Positions 18,278 to 28,006 of a DNA stretch of 44,612 nt are shown one piece after another (the stretch's first letter is position 1; every line of letters begins with the position of its first letter). The translations under genes and the position numbers were made by a program. The stretch spans positions 1 through 44,612 of the forward strand of contig CAZRUA010000017.1 of NCBI GenBank assembly GCA_964603125.1, written 5' to 3'. The notes beneath the pieces are model-generated. The model saw only the letters and a program-made list of their open reading frames with translations, was not told where the DNA came from and made no database searches. The DNA is from CAZRUA01 sp964603125. GTDB taxonomy: Bacteria; Bacteroidota; Bacteroidia; B-17B0; Aurantibacillaceae.

Positions 18278-19372
18278 ATGTTTCGATTTATTGCTTTTAT
18301 AGGTTTGCAACTTTTTCTATATACGTGTTCAAATAATACGGTAAAAGAAAAAACAGTTGACAATGTCACTGCAAAAGATTCAGTCATACTTAAACCAAAA
18401 TACAGTAATCAATTTGTTATAACAAAACATGGAAATCAAATTGGTGTATTTATTGGAATAACTGCAAAAGACACATCTCAAAAAATTTACTTAAACGCCA
18501 ATTCGGAAACAAAAATAGCCTGTCTTTCAAGTACCATTTTAGGCTATTTAACAAAACTAGGTTGCGAAAAAAACATTGTAGCTATAGATAACAAAAACTA
18601 CGTTTCTAACTCAATAGTTCTTCAAAATATAAACGCAAAAAAATGTTCTGAAATAGCGGTTTCTGGCGATTTAAATATCGAAGCTACTGTTCAAATTAAC
18701 CCAACTATCATTTTCTCCAATCAAACAACGAATAAAAGTTTTGACAAATTAAAATCAATTTCACCAAACACCACTTTTATCAATTGTTTAGATTACCTAG
18801 AAACTTCTCCGCTCGCAAAAGCGGAATGGATAAAACTTTTCGGCTACATTTTTAATCGTCAAAATAAAGCAGATTCAATTTTCGAATCTGTCGAAAAGAA
18901 ATACTTAGCACTTTGTAAACTAACCGACACTTGTAAAACTAAACCGACTGTTTTCACCCAACTAAGCTACGGAGATACGTGGTATTGCCCTGGCGGAAAG
19001 AGCTATGTTAGCTGCTTACTTAAAAATGCTGGTGCAAACTACGTGTTTTCGAACAATTCCAAAACAGGTTCAGAACCCTACAGCTTTGAAAAAGTGTTTA
19101 CAACATGTAACAAAACGCAATATTGGATAGACCTTTTTAATTGCAATTCGAAAAAAGAAATACTTGATTTAGACAAGAAATATGAAAATTTTTACGCCTT
19201 CAAATCAGGTAATCTATATAACAATAACGCGAAACAAATTTCATTAGGAGCAAATCCTATTTACGAAAATGGAGTGATGGAACCTGATATTATTCTTTCA
19301 GATTTAATCCGTATTTTTCATCCAGAAATTCTTCCAAACCATCAATTAATTTATTACAAACAAATTAAATAA
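18278..19372 (+). CDS. ABC transporter substrate-binding lipoprotein (BtuF/FhuD type)
   Basis: A 364-residue periplasmic binding lipoprotein; lipobox LYTC at about residue 17. The two-lobed class III fold (Peripla_BP_2) is indicated by ETKIACLSSTILGYLTKLG (about 71), the AVSGDLNIEATVQINPTIIF segment (about 127), TQLSYGDTWYCPGGKSYV (about 226), and the C-terminal GVMEPDIILSDLIRIFHPEI. It captures an iron complex, heme or corrinoid and delivers it to the permease encoded directly downstream (the stop is followed at once by a GTG start). The sequence does not tell which substrate. Confidence 0.9.
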   Translation: MFRFIAFIGLQLFLYTCSNNTVKEKTVDNVTAKDSVILKPKYSNQFVITKHGNQIGVFIGITAKDTSQKIYLNANSETKIACLSSTILGYLTKLGCEKNIVAIDNKNYVSNSIVLQNINAKKCSEIAVSGDLNIEATVQINPTIIFSNQTTNKSFDKLKSISPNTTFINCLDYLETSPLAKAEWIKLFGYIFNRQNKADSIFESVEKKYLALCKLTDTCKTKPTVFTQLSYGDTWYCPGGKSYVSCLLKNAGANYVFSNNSKTGSEPYSFEKVFTTCNKTQYWIDLFNCNSKKEILDLDKKYENFYAFKSGNLYNNNAKQISLGANPIYENGVMEPDIILSDLIRIFHPEILPNHQLIYYKQIK

Positions 19373-20374
19373 GTGCGCAAAACTATATTTATCATATTAG
19401 TATTCATTTTTGCACTGTTATTTATAAGTGACATTGTTTTTGGTTCAGTTATTCTTAATGTAACCGAATTACTTTCATTATTCACTGATGAAAATATTAA
19501 TCTAATTGTTATTAATTATAGATTACCAAAAGCTTTAACAGCATGTTTAAGCGGTGCATCTCTTGCTTTAGCAGGAATGATGATGCAAACCTTTTTCAGA
19601 AATCCTTTAGCTGGACCTTATGTTTTAGGTGTTAACTCAGGTGCTAGTTTGGCTGTGGCTTTATATATGTTAGGAGTTAATCTTTTAGGGTTTCAGCTTT
19701 TAAGTAATTTAAACAAATATGGTTTAGTTTTATCATCGTTTATTGGAGCAGCACTAGCCTTATCACTTGTTGTTTTGGCTTGGCGAAGCAAAATAAAAAA
19801 TGTAGCCTTACTTATTCTTGGTTTAATGCTAGGATTTATATTTGGTGCAATTGAATCTATATTGCAGTATTTTGGCACATCTCAAAACGTAAAAAACTTT
19901 GTAGTTTGGGGTATGGGAAGTTTAAGTAACACAAACTTCAATGATATTATTTTATTTTCCATACTATTTTTTATCTCCTTCATTTTTATTCTATTTCAAT
20001 CTAAAAACTTAAATGCGATGCAAATCGGCAACAATTACGCAAGATCGCTAGGTGTTGATACCAAGAAAATTGGGTACATTATTTTTATTTTTACAGCTTT
20101 GCTAGCGGGCACTACAACGGCTTTTTGCGGCCCAATTGCCTTTGCAGGAGTTGCCGTTCCAATCATAACACAAAGTGTAATAAAATCAAACAATCATTTT
20201 AAACTAATATTTGGAAACATTTTGATTGGCGCATCATTACTATTATTTTGTGATATTATATCCCAATTGCCGGGCACTGGATATACATTACCCATTAACG
20301 TTGTTACCTCAATAATTGGTGCGCCATTTTTAATTTTCATTATTTTAAAAAATAAAGGTTTAAAAATTCAATGA
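19373..20374 (+). CDS. FecCD/BtuC-type ABC permease
   Basis: A 333-residue inner-membrane permease with about 9-10 transmembrane helices. Family landmarks include YRLPKALTACLSGASLALAG (near residue 47), FRNPLAGPYVLGVNSGASLA (near 73), a cytoplasmic coupling region NYARSLGVDTKKIGY (near 222), and GPIAFAGVAVPIITQ (near 258). The start is GTG, placed directly after the TAA of the binding-protein gene, and the stop overlaps the ATPase start by 4 bases (ATGA). Tight coupling shows a single importer operon for a chelated metal or cobalamin. Confidence 0.93.
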   Translation: MRKTIFIILVFIFALLFISDIVFGSVILNVTELLSLFTDENINLIVINYRLPKALTACLSGASLALAGMMMQTFFRNPLAGPYVLGVNSGASLAVALYMLGVNLLGFQLLSNLNKYGLVLSSFIGAALALSLVVLAWRSKIKNVALLILGLMLGFIFGAIESILQYFGTSQNVKNFVVWGMGSLSNTNFNDIILFSILFFISFIFILFQSKNLNAMQIGNNYARSLGVDTKKIGYIIFIFTALLAGTTTAFCGPIAFAGVAVPIITQSVIKSNNHFKLIFGNILIGASLLLFCDIISQLPGTGYTLPINVVTSIIGAPFLIFIILKNKGLKIQ

Positions 20375-21078
20375 GCGATTCAACAAACATAAGTACGGAG
20401 CAATTGCAAATTGGCTATAACAAGCAAATGAATAGTGTAATTATTCCTGATTTAAAACTTTACTCAGGAAAGTTATATGCGCTTGTTGGAAATAATGGTG
20501 AAGGAAAAAGTACCTTTTTAAAAACTGTTGCTGGTCTAATTCCAAATTTGTCTGGCGGCATCAAAATCAACAATCAAAACCTTAAAAATATTTCTCTCCA
20601 AGATTTATCACAACAAATTTCCATTGTTCTAAATGAATCGCTTGAAGATGTTGGAATGAAAGTTTTTGATTTTGTAGCTTTAGGAAGAATCCCCTATATT
20701 AACATAACCTCAAAGCTGAACGATGAAGATCTTGAAATCATTAACGAGTCTATATCACTTTTAGGTATTGCTCATTTAAAAGATAAAAACTTAAATCATT
20801 TAAGTGATGGTGAAAGACAAAAATGCAATATAGCAAGAGCAGTTTGTCAAAATACACCGATTATTCTTTTAGATGAACCGAGCGCTTTTCTTGATTACAA
20901 TACCAAACGTGAACTCTTTAATTGCTTAAAAAAACTTGCAGTATCAAAACAAAAATTAATTATTGTATCCAGTCATGATTTAGATTTAATGCTACCTTAT
21001 GCTGACGAATGTATTTTTATAAAAAATAAAACTGCAAGCATTCATGCTGCGCCATTCACAACCGAACAATTTTTATAG
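20371..21078 (+). CDS. ABC transporter ATPase of the iron-complex/B12-type importer
   Basis: A 235-residue ABC ATPase. Walker A GNNGEGKST (about residue 38), ABC signature LSDGERQ (about 144; the usual Gly is Asp-Gly here), Walker B IILLDEPSAFLD (about 163), and H-loop SSHD (about 200). It powers the permease encoded immediately upstream. Its last 6 bases overlap the convergent YiiX-like gene. No TonB receptor belongs to this operon, so the outer-membrane partner must be elsewhere. Confidence 0.93.
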   Translation: MSDSTNISTEQLQIGYNKQMNSVIIPDLKLYSGKLYALVGNNGEGKSTFLKTVAGLIPNLSGGIKINNQNLKNISLQDLSQQISIVLNESLEDVGMKVFDFVALGRIPYINITSKLNDEDLEIINESISLLGIAHLKDKNLNHLSDGERQKCNIARAVCQNTPIILLDEPSAFLDYNTKRELFNCLKKLAVSKQKLIIVSSHDLDLMLPYADECIFIKNKTASIHAAPFTTEQFL

Positions 21079-21663
21079 AATTCTAAATTTCATTTCTACT
21101 TTTTCGTCCTTCCAAATATCATCAGGACTTATCAATTTATTCTTGTATTTAAATTCCAACTCAGCTCGTTTAAAAGCTGCATAAACTAATTCACTACAAA
21201 TGTATTTTCTATCATCCGCTCGCTTTCCTAGTTTAAATAAAATACGTGTTGCAATTCGCACAATTTCATAATTATCGTATGGCTTTGTTAACTCATCCAT
21301 GCCAAAACAAATCAAATCATTCATTTCATTCTCCGCAAGTTGAACATTAACTCTGCCAATAGCTATAAAACCCTTATAAGGTTTGTTTCTGCCATGATAA
21401 TCCTTTAGGTATTTTGAGAGAGGAGCGAATCTAACACCAATTAACTTTTCACTCTCTAAAACTAACACACGGTTTAATTTTTCATCTTTATAAACTATTC
21501 CCACATGGCTCCAAACACTTTTCGTAAACTTTTGTATTAAGCGTGAGAACATGTAAGAGCCGGAGCAAAATATTATGTCTCCTGTTCTCAATTCATCTCT
21601 AATAGTATGATATTTAACTACACTAAGCTGACTTAGTTCTTTAATAGTTATTTCCTGTGCCAT
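21073..21663 (-). CDS. YiiX/YebB-like permuted papain-fold hydrolase (NlpC/P60 relative)
   Basis: A 196-residue protein with RTGDIIFCSGS at about residue 26, the His-containing strand WSHVGIVYK (about 51), and KYICSELVYAAFKRAEL with the probable nucleophile Cys (about 158). These are the landmarks of the PF05708 (YiiX/YebB) group. Cys and His are both kept, so it is probably active as an amidase or thioesterase-type enzyme. There is no signal peptide. It is 18 bases downstream of the T9SS type-B gene at 21682 and may be the last gene of that operon. Confidence 0.82.
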   Translation of the reverse strand: MAQEITIKELSQLSVVKYHTIRDELRTGDIIFCSGSYMFSRLIQKFTKSVWSHVGIVYKDEKLNRVLVLESEKLIGVRFAPLSKYLKDYHGRNKPYKGFIAIGRVNVQLAENEMNDLICFGMDELTKPYDNYEIVRIATRILFKLGKRADDRKYICSELVYAAFKRAELEFKYKNKLISPDDIWKDEKVEMKFRIL

Positions 21664-21681
21664 AAAATTTGCTATTTCGCA

Positions 21682-23913
21682 TCACCTGACTAAGGTAACT
21701 CTACCATGGTGTTCGTAAGGTAAGTCGTCGACCAAATTATGGTATGTTATTTTATAAACGTACACATCAATTTGGCATTTATGTCCTTTATATGTTCCAT
21801 CCCAGCCTGCTTCGGTATCAGTAGTTTCAAATATTTTTTCTCCCCATCTATCAAAGATCATAAACTTGTAATCGTCAACACCAATTACAATTGGCTTAAA
21901 CACTGTATTTAAAGTATCTCCATTAAAAGGAGTGAAAGCATTAGGAACCCAAAATCTATACTCAGGATTTACTTTAATTACAACTGTAGCTGTATCAGGG
22001 CAACCTAAGGAATTATATACAATTTGAGTTGCTGTGTACGTGCCATAATTTGTGTAAGCATATGTCCCTTGACACCATGAGCTTTGAACTCCATCACCAA
22101 AATCTAAAGTACAATTAACCGAGTTAGTACTAAAATTATAAAACGTAACATCAGGTTCAAAAACAGAAACAACTGTTGGCGATGCCACTAAGCCAGCTGT
22201 GGGTGTTGGATTTACCGTTACCATTCCAGGAATGTTAAAATAACTCGTATCGATGCAACCATTAAAAGTCATTATAGTTAAGGATACATCATAGGTTCCA
22301 ACAAAAGGGTAAAGATGGGTTGGGTTTGCATCGGTTGATGTTGTTCCATCACCAAAGTTCCACAAATAAATCATTGGAGTTCCAGCCACACTTTGATTAC
22401 TAAACTGAGCCAAATACGGTACACAACCTATTAAACTATCGGGATCAAAATAAGCTGTTGGCATTGGATAAACCTCAACTGTATCAATAAAAGTCTCAAC
22501 ACATGACCCTTGCGCTACTGTTAACGAAACCTGATAATCGCCTGGAGCTGTGAAATGAATATTGTTAGGGTTTTGAAGATTACTTGTAGGTGGAATGGCG
22601 CTTGTTCCGAAATTCCAATCAAAAGTTGACCAAGTTGCAAAATCACCACTAGGTGAAAAATTAAAAGAATTAAAATCAAAACATTGTCCAGCTGGCGCAG
22701 TAAACGAAGGATTTAGATTAGGTTGAATTTCAAAGTCACTAACTGCTGTATCATTACATCCTGGTGTTGCACCATAAGTTATTAATGTAACTGTGTATCT
22801 CCCTGTATCAGGATAAGTATAACTAGGATTTAACAAAGTTGAAACATCGCTAGTAGTTGTTGGGTCGCCAAAGTTCCACGAATATGATGCAGCACCTTGA
22901 CTTAAATTTTGAAAATTTACTGTATAACCAAAACACAATTGCGTTTGATCTTGAATAGCACTTACTAAAACCCATGTGCAATTGGTAACATTAAATTGAA
23001 AATCGCGTTTATGCGTCCCAATTAAAACTCCATTTCGATATTCAGATACACAAACTGCAACAACCCATTGACCTAAAATATTTGGAACACCGTTAAGATA
23101 ACCTGTATTTTGATTTATGTTAATAGCTGGACTTGTGCTCATTGGATATGAACCTGAGTAACCTGGCAAATAAGGAACTGAGCCATAAGGAGGCGGATTA
23201 ATGCTTGGACATGATGTTGGTGGAAAAGGACATTGCGAAGAAGACCCCGAAGGAGGAGATGATGTTATTGTAGGGCAGCATGGGTCCAAACCTGGATTTG
23301 CACTGCACAGTTGATAAACTAAAGAATCGCCATCTGGGTCAATAGCCATATGATCGAAATCAATTGGGTAACCACTGCAAATGTATATCGGTGGAAAGTT
23401 AACAAACCTCGGACTGCTATTAACCGCAACAACTCCCATTCCTGGAATATGCTCCATATAAGTGGCACCTACATCACCTGGTGAATTTAAATTCAAAATT
23501 GTTCCATTCCTGCAACAACGCTGATACACCAAATCATAACCTCCCACAATTGGAGGCAAATTAACAACTACCGAGTATATACCTTCTTCCACACAAACGT
23601 TAGTTGGCGGAATAAAACAAGGACTATTAATATTAGGAGGTACAAGAGTAACAACAGGCGCTCCCAAATTTTGCTGCAACACTAACGAACCTGCCGAGTT
23701 ATAAATATTTAAAATTGCAGCAACACCTCCTGGAGCACCATCTAATGGAGGAACTCCGTTATAACAATCTCGATATACTTTTACCGTAATTTGATAATTA
23801 TTTCCTCCCAAATAATCATAGTAAACTTCGCCACCAACTATATGTGTAGCTGAAGCATTAAGGCTTAATGCAAATAAAAACAGTGTTAAGTATTTTTTAA
23901 ACCTCTTTAGCAA
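21682..23913 (-). CDS. PKD-domain surface protein with T9SS type-B sorting domain
   Basis: A 743-residue protein with signal peptide (1-22). Residues 23-310 form a Bacteroidota-specific domain starting THIVGGEVYYDYLGGNNYQI, with a double Cys in YQRCCRNGT. About 320-650 hold four PKD-like domains (for example SYSWNFGDP and IYLWNFGDGT). The type-B sorting domain occupies about 655-743 (VPNAFTPFNGDTLNTVF ... IFDRWGEKIF ... GWDGT). It should be exported through T9SS to the surface. It lies 6 bases after another type-B cargo gene and is cotranscribed with it. Confidence 0.9.
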   Translation of the reverse strand: MLKRFKKYLTLFLFALSLNASATHIVGGEVYYDYLGGNNYQITVKVYRDCYNGVPPLDGAPGGVAAILNIYNSAGSLVLQQNLGAPVVTLVPPNINSPCFIPPTNVCVEEGIYSVVVNLPPIVGGYDLVYQRCCRNGTILNLNSPGDVGATYMEHIPGMGVVAVNSSPRFVNFPPIYICSGYPIDFDHMAIDPDGDSLVYQLCSANPGLDPCCPTITSSPPSGSSSQCPFPPTSCPSINPPPYGSVPYLPGYSGSYPMSTSPAININQNTGYLNGVPNILGQWVVAVCVSEYRNGVLIGTHKRDFQFNVTNCTWVLVSAIQDQTQLCFGYTVNFQNLSQGAASYSWNFGDPTTTSDVSTLLNPSYTYPDTGRYTVTLITYGATPGCNDTAVSDFEIQPNLNPSFTAPAGQCFDFNSFNFSPSGDFATWSTFDWNFGTSAIPPTSNLQNPNNIHFTAPGDYQVSLTVAQGSCVETFIDTVEVYPMPTAYFDPDSLIGCVPYLAQFSNQSVAGTPMIYLWNFGDGTTSTDANPTHLYPFVGTYDVSLTIMTFNGCIDTSYFNIPGMVTVNPTPTAGLVASPTVVSVFEPDVTFYNFSTNSVNCTLDFGDGVQSSWCQGTYAYTNYGTYTATQIVYNSLGCPDTATVVIKVNPEYRFWVPNAFTPFNGDTLNTVFKPIVIGVDDYKFMIFDRWGEKIFETTDTEAGWDGTYKGHKCQIDVYVYKITYHNLVDDLPYEHHGRVTLVR

Positions 23914-23919
23914 TTAATC

Positions 23920-26445
23920 TTAATGAAATAAATGAAAATATCCTGAAACACTTGTGCCATCTGGCAAAATTAATACCAAAAAGTAAACACCATCACTTAA
24001 TCCACTTGGAGTCCAATTATTTTGATAATTAGCATCTGAATAAACTAACAATCCCCAACGATCATATATGAAGATTTGACTATTAGGATAATTCTCTAGA
24101 TTTCTAATTACTAATACATCATTTCTATTATCTCCATTTGGTGTTACAACATTTGGAACTATAATATCACATGATTTAGCTATAATGTTAATAGTATCTG
24201 AATCAATCTTATTACACTTATCGCGAACAGTTAACACCAAAGTACCTCCTGTTGTTAATTGATATAATTGAGAGTTTGAATTATTTAAAACAAAAGCTGA
24301 ATCATTTCCTAAAATTGTAGTCCAATCTAATGTATATGGAGCGTAACCACCTGTAACAATATGAGGAATACTAACATTTTTATTTATACACGCTTCCAAA
24401 TCATTTAATAAAGATACTTTAACCGTGTCTGTTAAAACGGTAACAGTTGCCACATCCGTTACGGGCTGCGAACCACAATTATCTGACAAAGTAACTGTAT
24501 ATGAAGTTGTGGTTGCAGGAGAAACAACTTGACTTACTCCAGATCCCAGGCCACTACTCCAAGTATAAACATAAGGCATTCCACCTCCTGTTGCCGCTGC
24601 AGATATTGAAACACTCTGCCCTGCACAGATGGTTGTATCAGTAGCTAAAACAACCAAAGGGGATAAGTCATGTATATTTAAAAAGAATGTTTGCGCTATT
24701 TGTGGCGCACATAAAGCACTAGTAGGAATAGGTATTGTAATCATAATTTGCTCAATTCCTTCAGGTAATCCATCTGCAATTGCTGTGATATTACTGATTG
24801 TAACATTGGTTTGATTGGCTGCAAAATTAATTGTACTTGGGATTACTGTAGTATAATCCGCTGGGTTTGTAGCTGTAGCCGAAATAATAATTGGATAGCT
24901 CTCAGCTATACCAAGATTACTACCTAATCGGTTAAATATTAAATCTGCTTGACCACAACCTTCAGTTAAAACAGAATCAATAGTGTTATTAATAACATCA
25001 AAATGTCCAGTAATATAGTTTCCTGGAGCAACAGTAACTACAATTGTATCGCGAAGTGTATCTGTTGAACATAAAGAAGTGCTTGAGAAAACATAGGTTG
25101 TATTAACTATAGGACTAACAACAATACTATCACTATTTAATCCAATAGGAACACCATTTGCAGTCCAAGAGTGGAAATATGTATCCGAACCTCCAGTTAC
25201 GAGCTCATTTAGATTAATGGTAGAACCAAAGCAAATAAGCGAATCATCTATAGGAATATTTTGCATAGGATTTAAATCATTGATGTATAAATCAAAACTA
25301 ATCGTTTGCAAAGCGCCACAAATATTAATTTGCTGAGTTAAGGTAATTGTAAGCGTTTCAATACCTTCTGGAACTCCATCTGCTATAACAGAAACAGGAA
25401 CAACAACTGTATCAACGCCCACAGGAAAAATAATTTGAGTGCTCATTGGCGCATAATCTGTTCCGTTAACAGCTGTACCAGTAATCACATAATTAAAAGT
25501 ATCTGCAACACCTGCTGTATTTAATGGACGTGTAAATATGATGCTTGCGCTTGCACAACCCTCATATAAAACAGAATCATTTGAAGTACTTTGAATATCC
25601 GAAGTAATCGAAATTGGTGTAGAAGTAGTAAAACTACCCGCTTCTAAAAATACACCGGAATCCCAAACACCATCAGAAGCATCGGCAATAGCAATTTTAA
25701 TATGATATGTTTCACCACAAATAACAGGATGTTTAGCTGTTAATTTAACCGTTAAACCATCATATTGAACATCAATAACTCCATTGTAATTATCTCTATA
25801 GTAACTACAATTCATACACGGCCCAGTGCCTTGCATACCCGTTATTGAATAACCATTGTTAACGTTAAAAATTGCAATTGGTGTAGTAGTATTTGGTATT
25901 AAAGCAATGTTTGTAGCAGGCAGTGGCGTGCTAACTCCACTTAAAATAAAAGCAAACACATCATTAACACCACCTGTACCGCCCGAAGAAACGAAATCAT
26001 TATACTCTTCAGAACCAAAAACATAATTAAATTTTACTGTATCCGATTGCGGTACAAAATCAAATTCTAATACTGATGCGTCATTTGTCCCAATGGCAGC
26101 ACCAACAATATTAGTTAAGTATGGATCACCTGGCAAAAAATTATCCTGCCCAGCACTACCGCTATTATTAGGACCGTGAGGACCACTACCATTATTTAAA
26201 ACTGTACCTGTTGTTAAAACAAGACCAGAATCAATTCCCAAACCACTACTCGATGGAATTGTAAATTTACCAATTGCTGTTGGCGAACCCGTGAAAGTTA
26301 TATTTGTTGCAGTAATACCACTACCCAATAAAACGTTTTGTACTAATTGAGCGGGTGTTAAAGCCGTAGATGTAACCATTTGAGCTCTAAATTGTAGGGT
26401 GTTCATTAGCAATAAGCCAATGGTTAAGTTTAGAATTTTTTTCAT
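23920..26445 (-). CDS. Choice-of-anchor L domain protein with T9SS type-B sorting domain
   Basis: An 841-residue secreted protein. After the signal peptide (1-21) comes a choice-of-anchor L domain (about 22-285: LTPAQLVQNVLLGSGITATN, LDSGLVLTTG-like GIDSGLVLTTG, FVFGSEEYNDF-like NYVFGSEEYNDFV). Two Calx-beta-like repeats follow (about 290-385 and 490-585, each with SVLxEGC and IADGxPEGIE), then Ig-like domains, then a type-B sorting domain (about 760-841: VPNVVTPNGDNRNDVLVI ... IYDRWGLLVY). Calx-beta and anchor L domains suggest a Ca-dependent adhesive or scaffold protein. It is the first gene of an operon with the PKD protein downstream and has a consensus promoter. Confidence 0.9.
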   Translation of the reverse strand: MKKILNLTIGLLLMNTLQFRAQMVTSTALTPAQLVQNVLLGSGITATNITFTGSPTAIGKFTIPSSSGLGIDSGLVLTTGTVLNNGSGPHGPNNSGSAGQDNFLPGDPYLTNIVGAAIGTNDASVLEFDFVPQSDTVKFNYVFGSEEYNDFVSSGGTGGVNDVFAFILSGVSTPLPATNIALIPNTTTPIAIFNVNNGYSITGMQGTGPCMNCSYYRDNYNGVIDVQYDGLTVKLTAKHPVICGETYHIKIAIADASDGVWDSGVFLEAGSFTTSTPISITSDIQSTSNDSVLYEGCASASIIFTRPLNTAGVADTFNYVITGTAVNGTDYAPMSTQIIFPVGVDTVVVPVSVIADGVPEGIETLTITLTQQINICGALQTISFDLYINDLNPMQNIPIDDSLICFGSTINLNELVTGGSDTYFHSWTANGVPIGLNSDSIVVSPIVNTTYVFSSTSLCSTDTLRDTIVVTVAPGNYITGHFDVINNTIDSVLTEGCGQADLIFNRLGSNLGIAESYPIIISATATNPADYTTVIPSTINFAANQTNVTISNITAIADGLPEGIEQIMITIPIPTSALCAPQIAQTFFLNIHDLSPLVVLATDTTICAGQSVSISAAATGGGMPYVYTWSSGLGSGVSQVVSPATTTSYTVTLSDNCGSQPVTDVATVTVLTDTVKVSLLNDLEACINKNVSIPHIVTGGYAPYTLDWTTILGNDSAFVLNNSNSQLYQLTTGGTLVLTVRDKCNKIDSDTINIIAKSCDIIVPNVVTPNGDNRNDVLVIRNLENYPNSQIFIYDRWGLLVYSDANYQNNWTPSGLSDGVYFLVLILPDGTSVSGYFHLFH

Positions 26446-26507
26446 GCTTGTTAATTTAATATTAAAACTGCATAGGGGGAGTCTGCAATTATGGTTTTAT
26501 ATGTAAA

Positions 26508-26538
26508 CAAACATAGTCATTTTTAGGTAATTGCACAA
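26508..26538 (-). promoter_or_regulatory. Bacteroidota-type promoter of the T9SS cargo operon
   Basis: On the minus strand: TTG (26538-26536), a 20-base spacer, TATGTTTG (26515-26508). This is an exact consensus match, 62 bases upstream of the ATG at 26445, giving a leader of about 55 bases. Confidence 0.72.
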
Positions 26539-26610
26539 TTTTTTTGTTGAAAATTTAGCCTTTTCAAATGCAATAATTTTAGTAAACTTACCCTCTCAAA
26601 AACTATTAAA

Positions 26611-28005
26611 ATGGAACACAAACAAATATTAGATTATATCTCAGCAAATAAGGATCGTTTTTTAAATGAACTTTTAGATTTATTAAGAATTCCATCCATC
26701 AGTGCTGACCCAAAATACAAAGGTGATGTAGAAAAAATGGCCGTAGCTATTAAAAATTCATTAGTTGAAGCTGGCGCCGATAAGGTTGAAATTTGCCCTA
26801 CAAAAGGCTATCCAGTTGTTTATGGTGAAAAAATAATTGACCCAAAATTACCAACTGTTTTAGTTTATGGACATTACGATGTGCAACCTGCTGATCCTTT
26901 AGATTTATGGACATCTCCACCGTTTGAGCCAGTAATTAAAAAAACCGAATTACATCCTGAAGGTGCAATTTTTGCTCGTGGAAGTTGCGACGACAAAGGA
27001 CAAGCTTTTATGCATGTAAAAGCATTTGAATTGATGATGAAAACCAACACTTTACCTTGTAATGTGAAATTTATGATTGAAGGTGAGGAAGAAGTGGGTT
27101 CATCAAACTTAGAGCAGTTTTGTATCGACAATAAAGCTAAGCTAAAATCAGATGTTATTTTAATTTCAGATACTGGAATAATTGCTAATGATGTACCAAG
27201 TATAACAACAGGATTGAGAGGTTTAAGTTACGTTGAAGTAGAAGTAACTGGCCCAAACCGTGATTTACACTCTGGTTTATACGGAGGAGCAGTTGCAAAC
27301 CCAATAAATATTCTTTGCGAAATGATTGCTTCATTAAAAGATGAAAACAATCATATTACTATTCCTGGTTTTTACAATTCAGTTGTAGAACTTTCCAGCG
27401 AAGAACGTGAAGCTATGAACAAAGCACCATTCAGCCTAGATGAATACAAAAAGGCTTTAGATTTAGGAGATATTCATGGAGAAAAAACTTATACAACTAT
27501 CGAAAGAACATCAGTAAGACCTACTTTAGATGTGAATGGAATTTGGGGTGGATATATTGGTGAAGGCGCTAAAACTGTTATTGCATCAAAAGCTTATGCT
27601 AAAATTTCAATGCGCTTAGTTCCTAACCAAACTAACGAAGAAATTACAGCTTTATTTCAAAAACACTTCGAAAGCATTGCTCCTAAATCTGTAAAAGTTG
27701 TTGTAAAACCACATCACGGAGGGAATCCAGTTGTGGCGCCAATTACAAGTAGCGGGTATAAAGCAGCTCATATGGCTATGAAAGATACTTTTGGTAAAGA
27801 TCCTATCCCAACAAGAAGTGGAGGAAGTGTTCCTATTGTAGCTTTGTTTAAAAAGGAGCTAGGTGTTGACTCAATCTTACTTGGTTTTGGTTTAGATAGC
27901 GATGCAATACACTCGCCTAATGAGCATTATGGTGTTTTCAATTACTTTAAAGGAATTGAAACTATTCCATTATTTTACAAGTATTTCACTCAATTAAACA
28001 AATAA
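26611..28005 (+). CDS. M20 family dipeptidase
   Basis: A cytoplasmic di-zinc peptidase of 464 residues, the usual size for the family. Metal and catalytic landmarks: VLVYGHYDVQPADP (His and Asp, about residue 86), RGSCDDKGQ (bridging Asp, about 124), EGEEEVGSSNLE (general-base Glu, about 150), SDTGI (about 183), and a His in DSDAIHSPNEHYG (about 433). The lid domain (about 200-370) contains RDLHSGLYGGAV. It hydrolyses dipeptides; it cannot be told apart from CNDP-type carnosinases. The LEA lipoprotein gene begins one base after its stop, so the two form an operon. Confidence 0.94.
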   Translation: MEHKQILDYISANKDRFLNELLDLLRIPSISADPKYKGDVEKMAVAIKNSLVEAGADKVEICPTKGYPVVYGEKIIDPKLPTVLVYGHYDVQPADPLDLWTSPPFEPVIKKTELHPEGAIFARGSCDDKGQAFMHVKAFELMMKTNTLPCNVKFMIEGEEEVGSSNLEQFCIDNKAKLKSDVILISDTGIIANDVPSITTGLRGLSYVEVEVTGPNRDLHSGLYGGAVANPINILCEMIASLKDENNHITIPGFYNSVVELSSEEREAMNKAPFSLDEYKKALDLGDIHGEKTYTTIERTSVRPTLDVNGIWGGYIGEGAKTVIASKAYAKISMRLVPNQTNEEITALFQKHFESIAPKSVKVVVKPHHGGNPVVAPITSSGYKAAHMAMKDTFGKDPIPTRSGGSVPIVALFKKELGVDSILLGFGLDSDAIHSPNEHYGVFNYFKGIETIPLFYKYFTQLNK

Positions 28006-28006
28006 C

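Noticed and set aside
18278..21078. Calling the importer specifically vitamin B12 (btuFCD) or siderophore-specific.
   Set aside because: The protein landmarks are shared across the whole iron-complex/corrinoid/heme group, and no riboswitch or dedicated receptor is present to decide.
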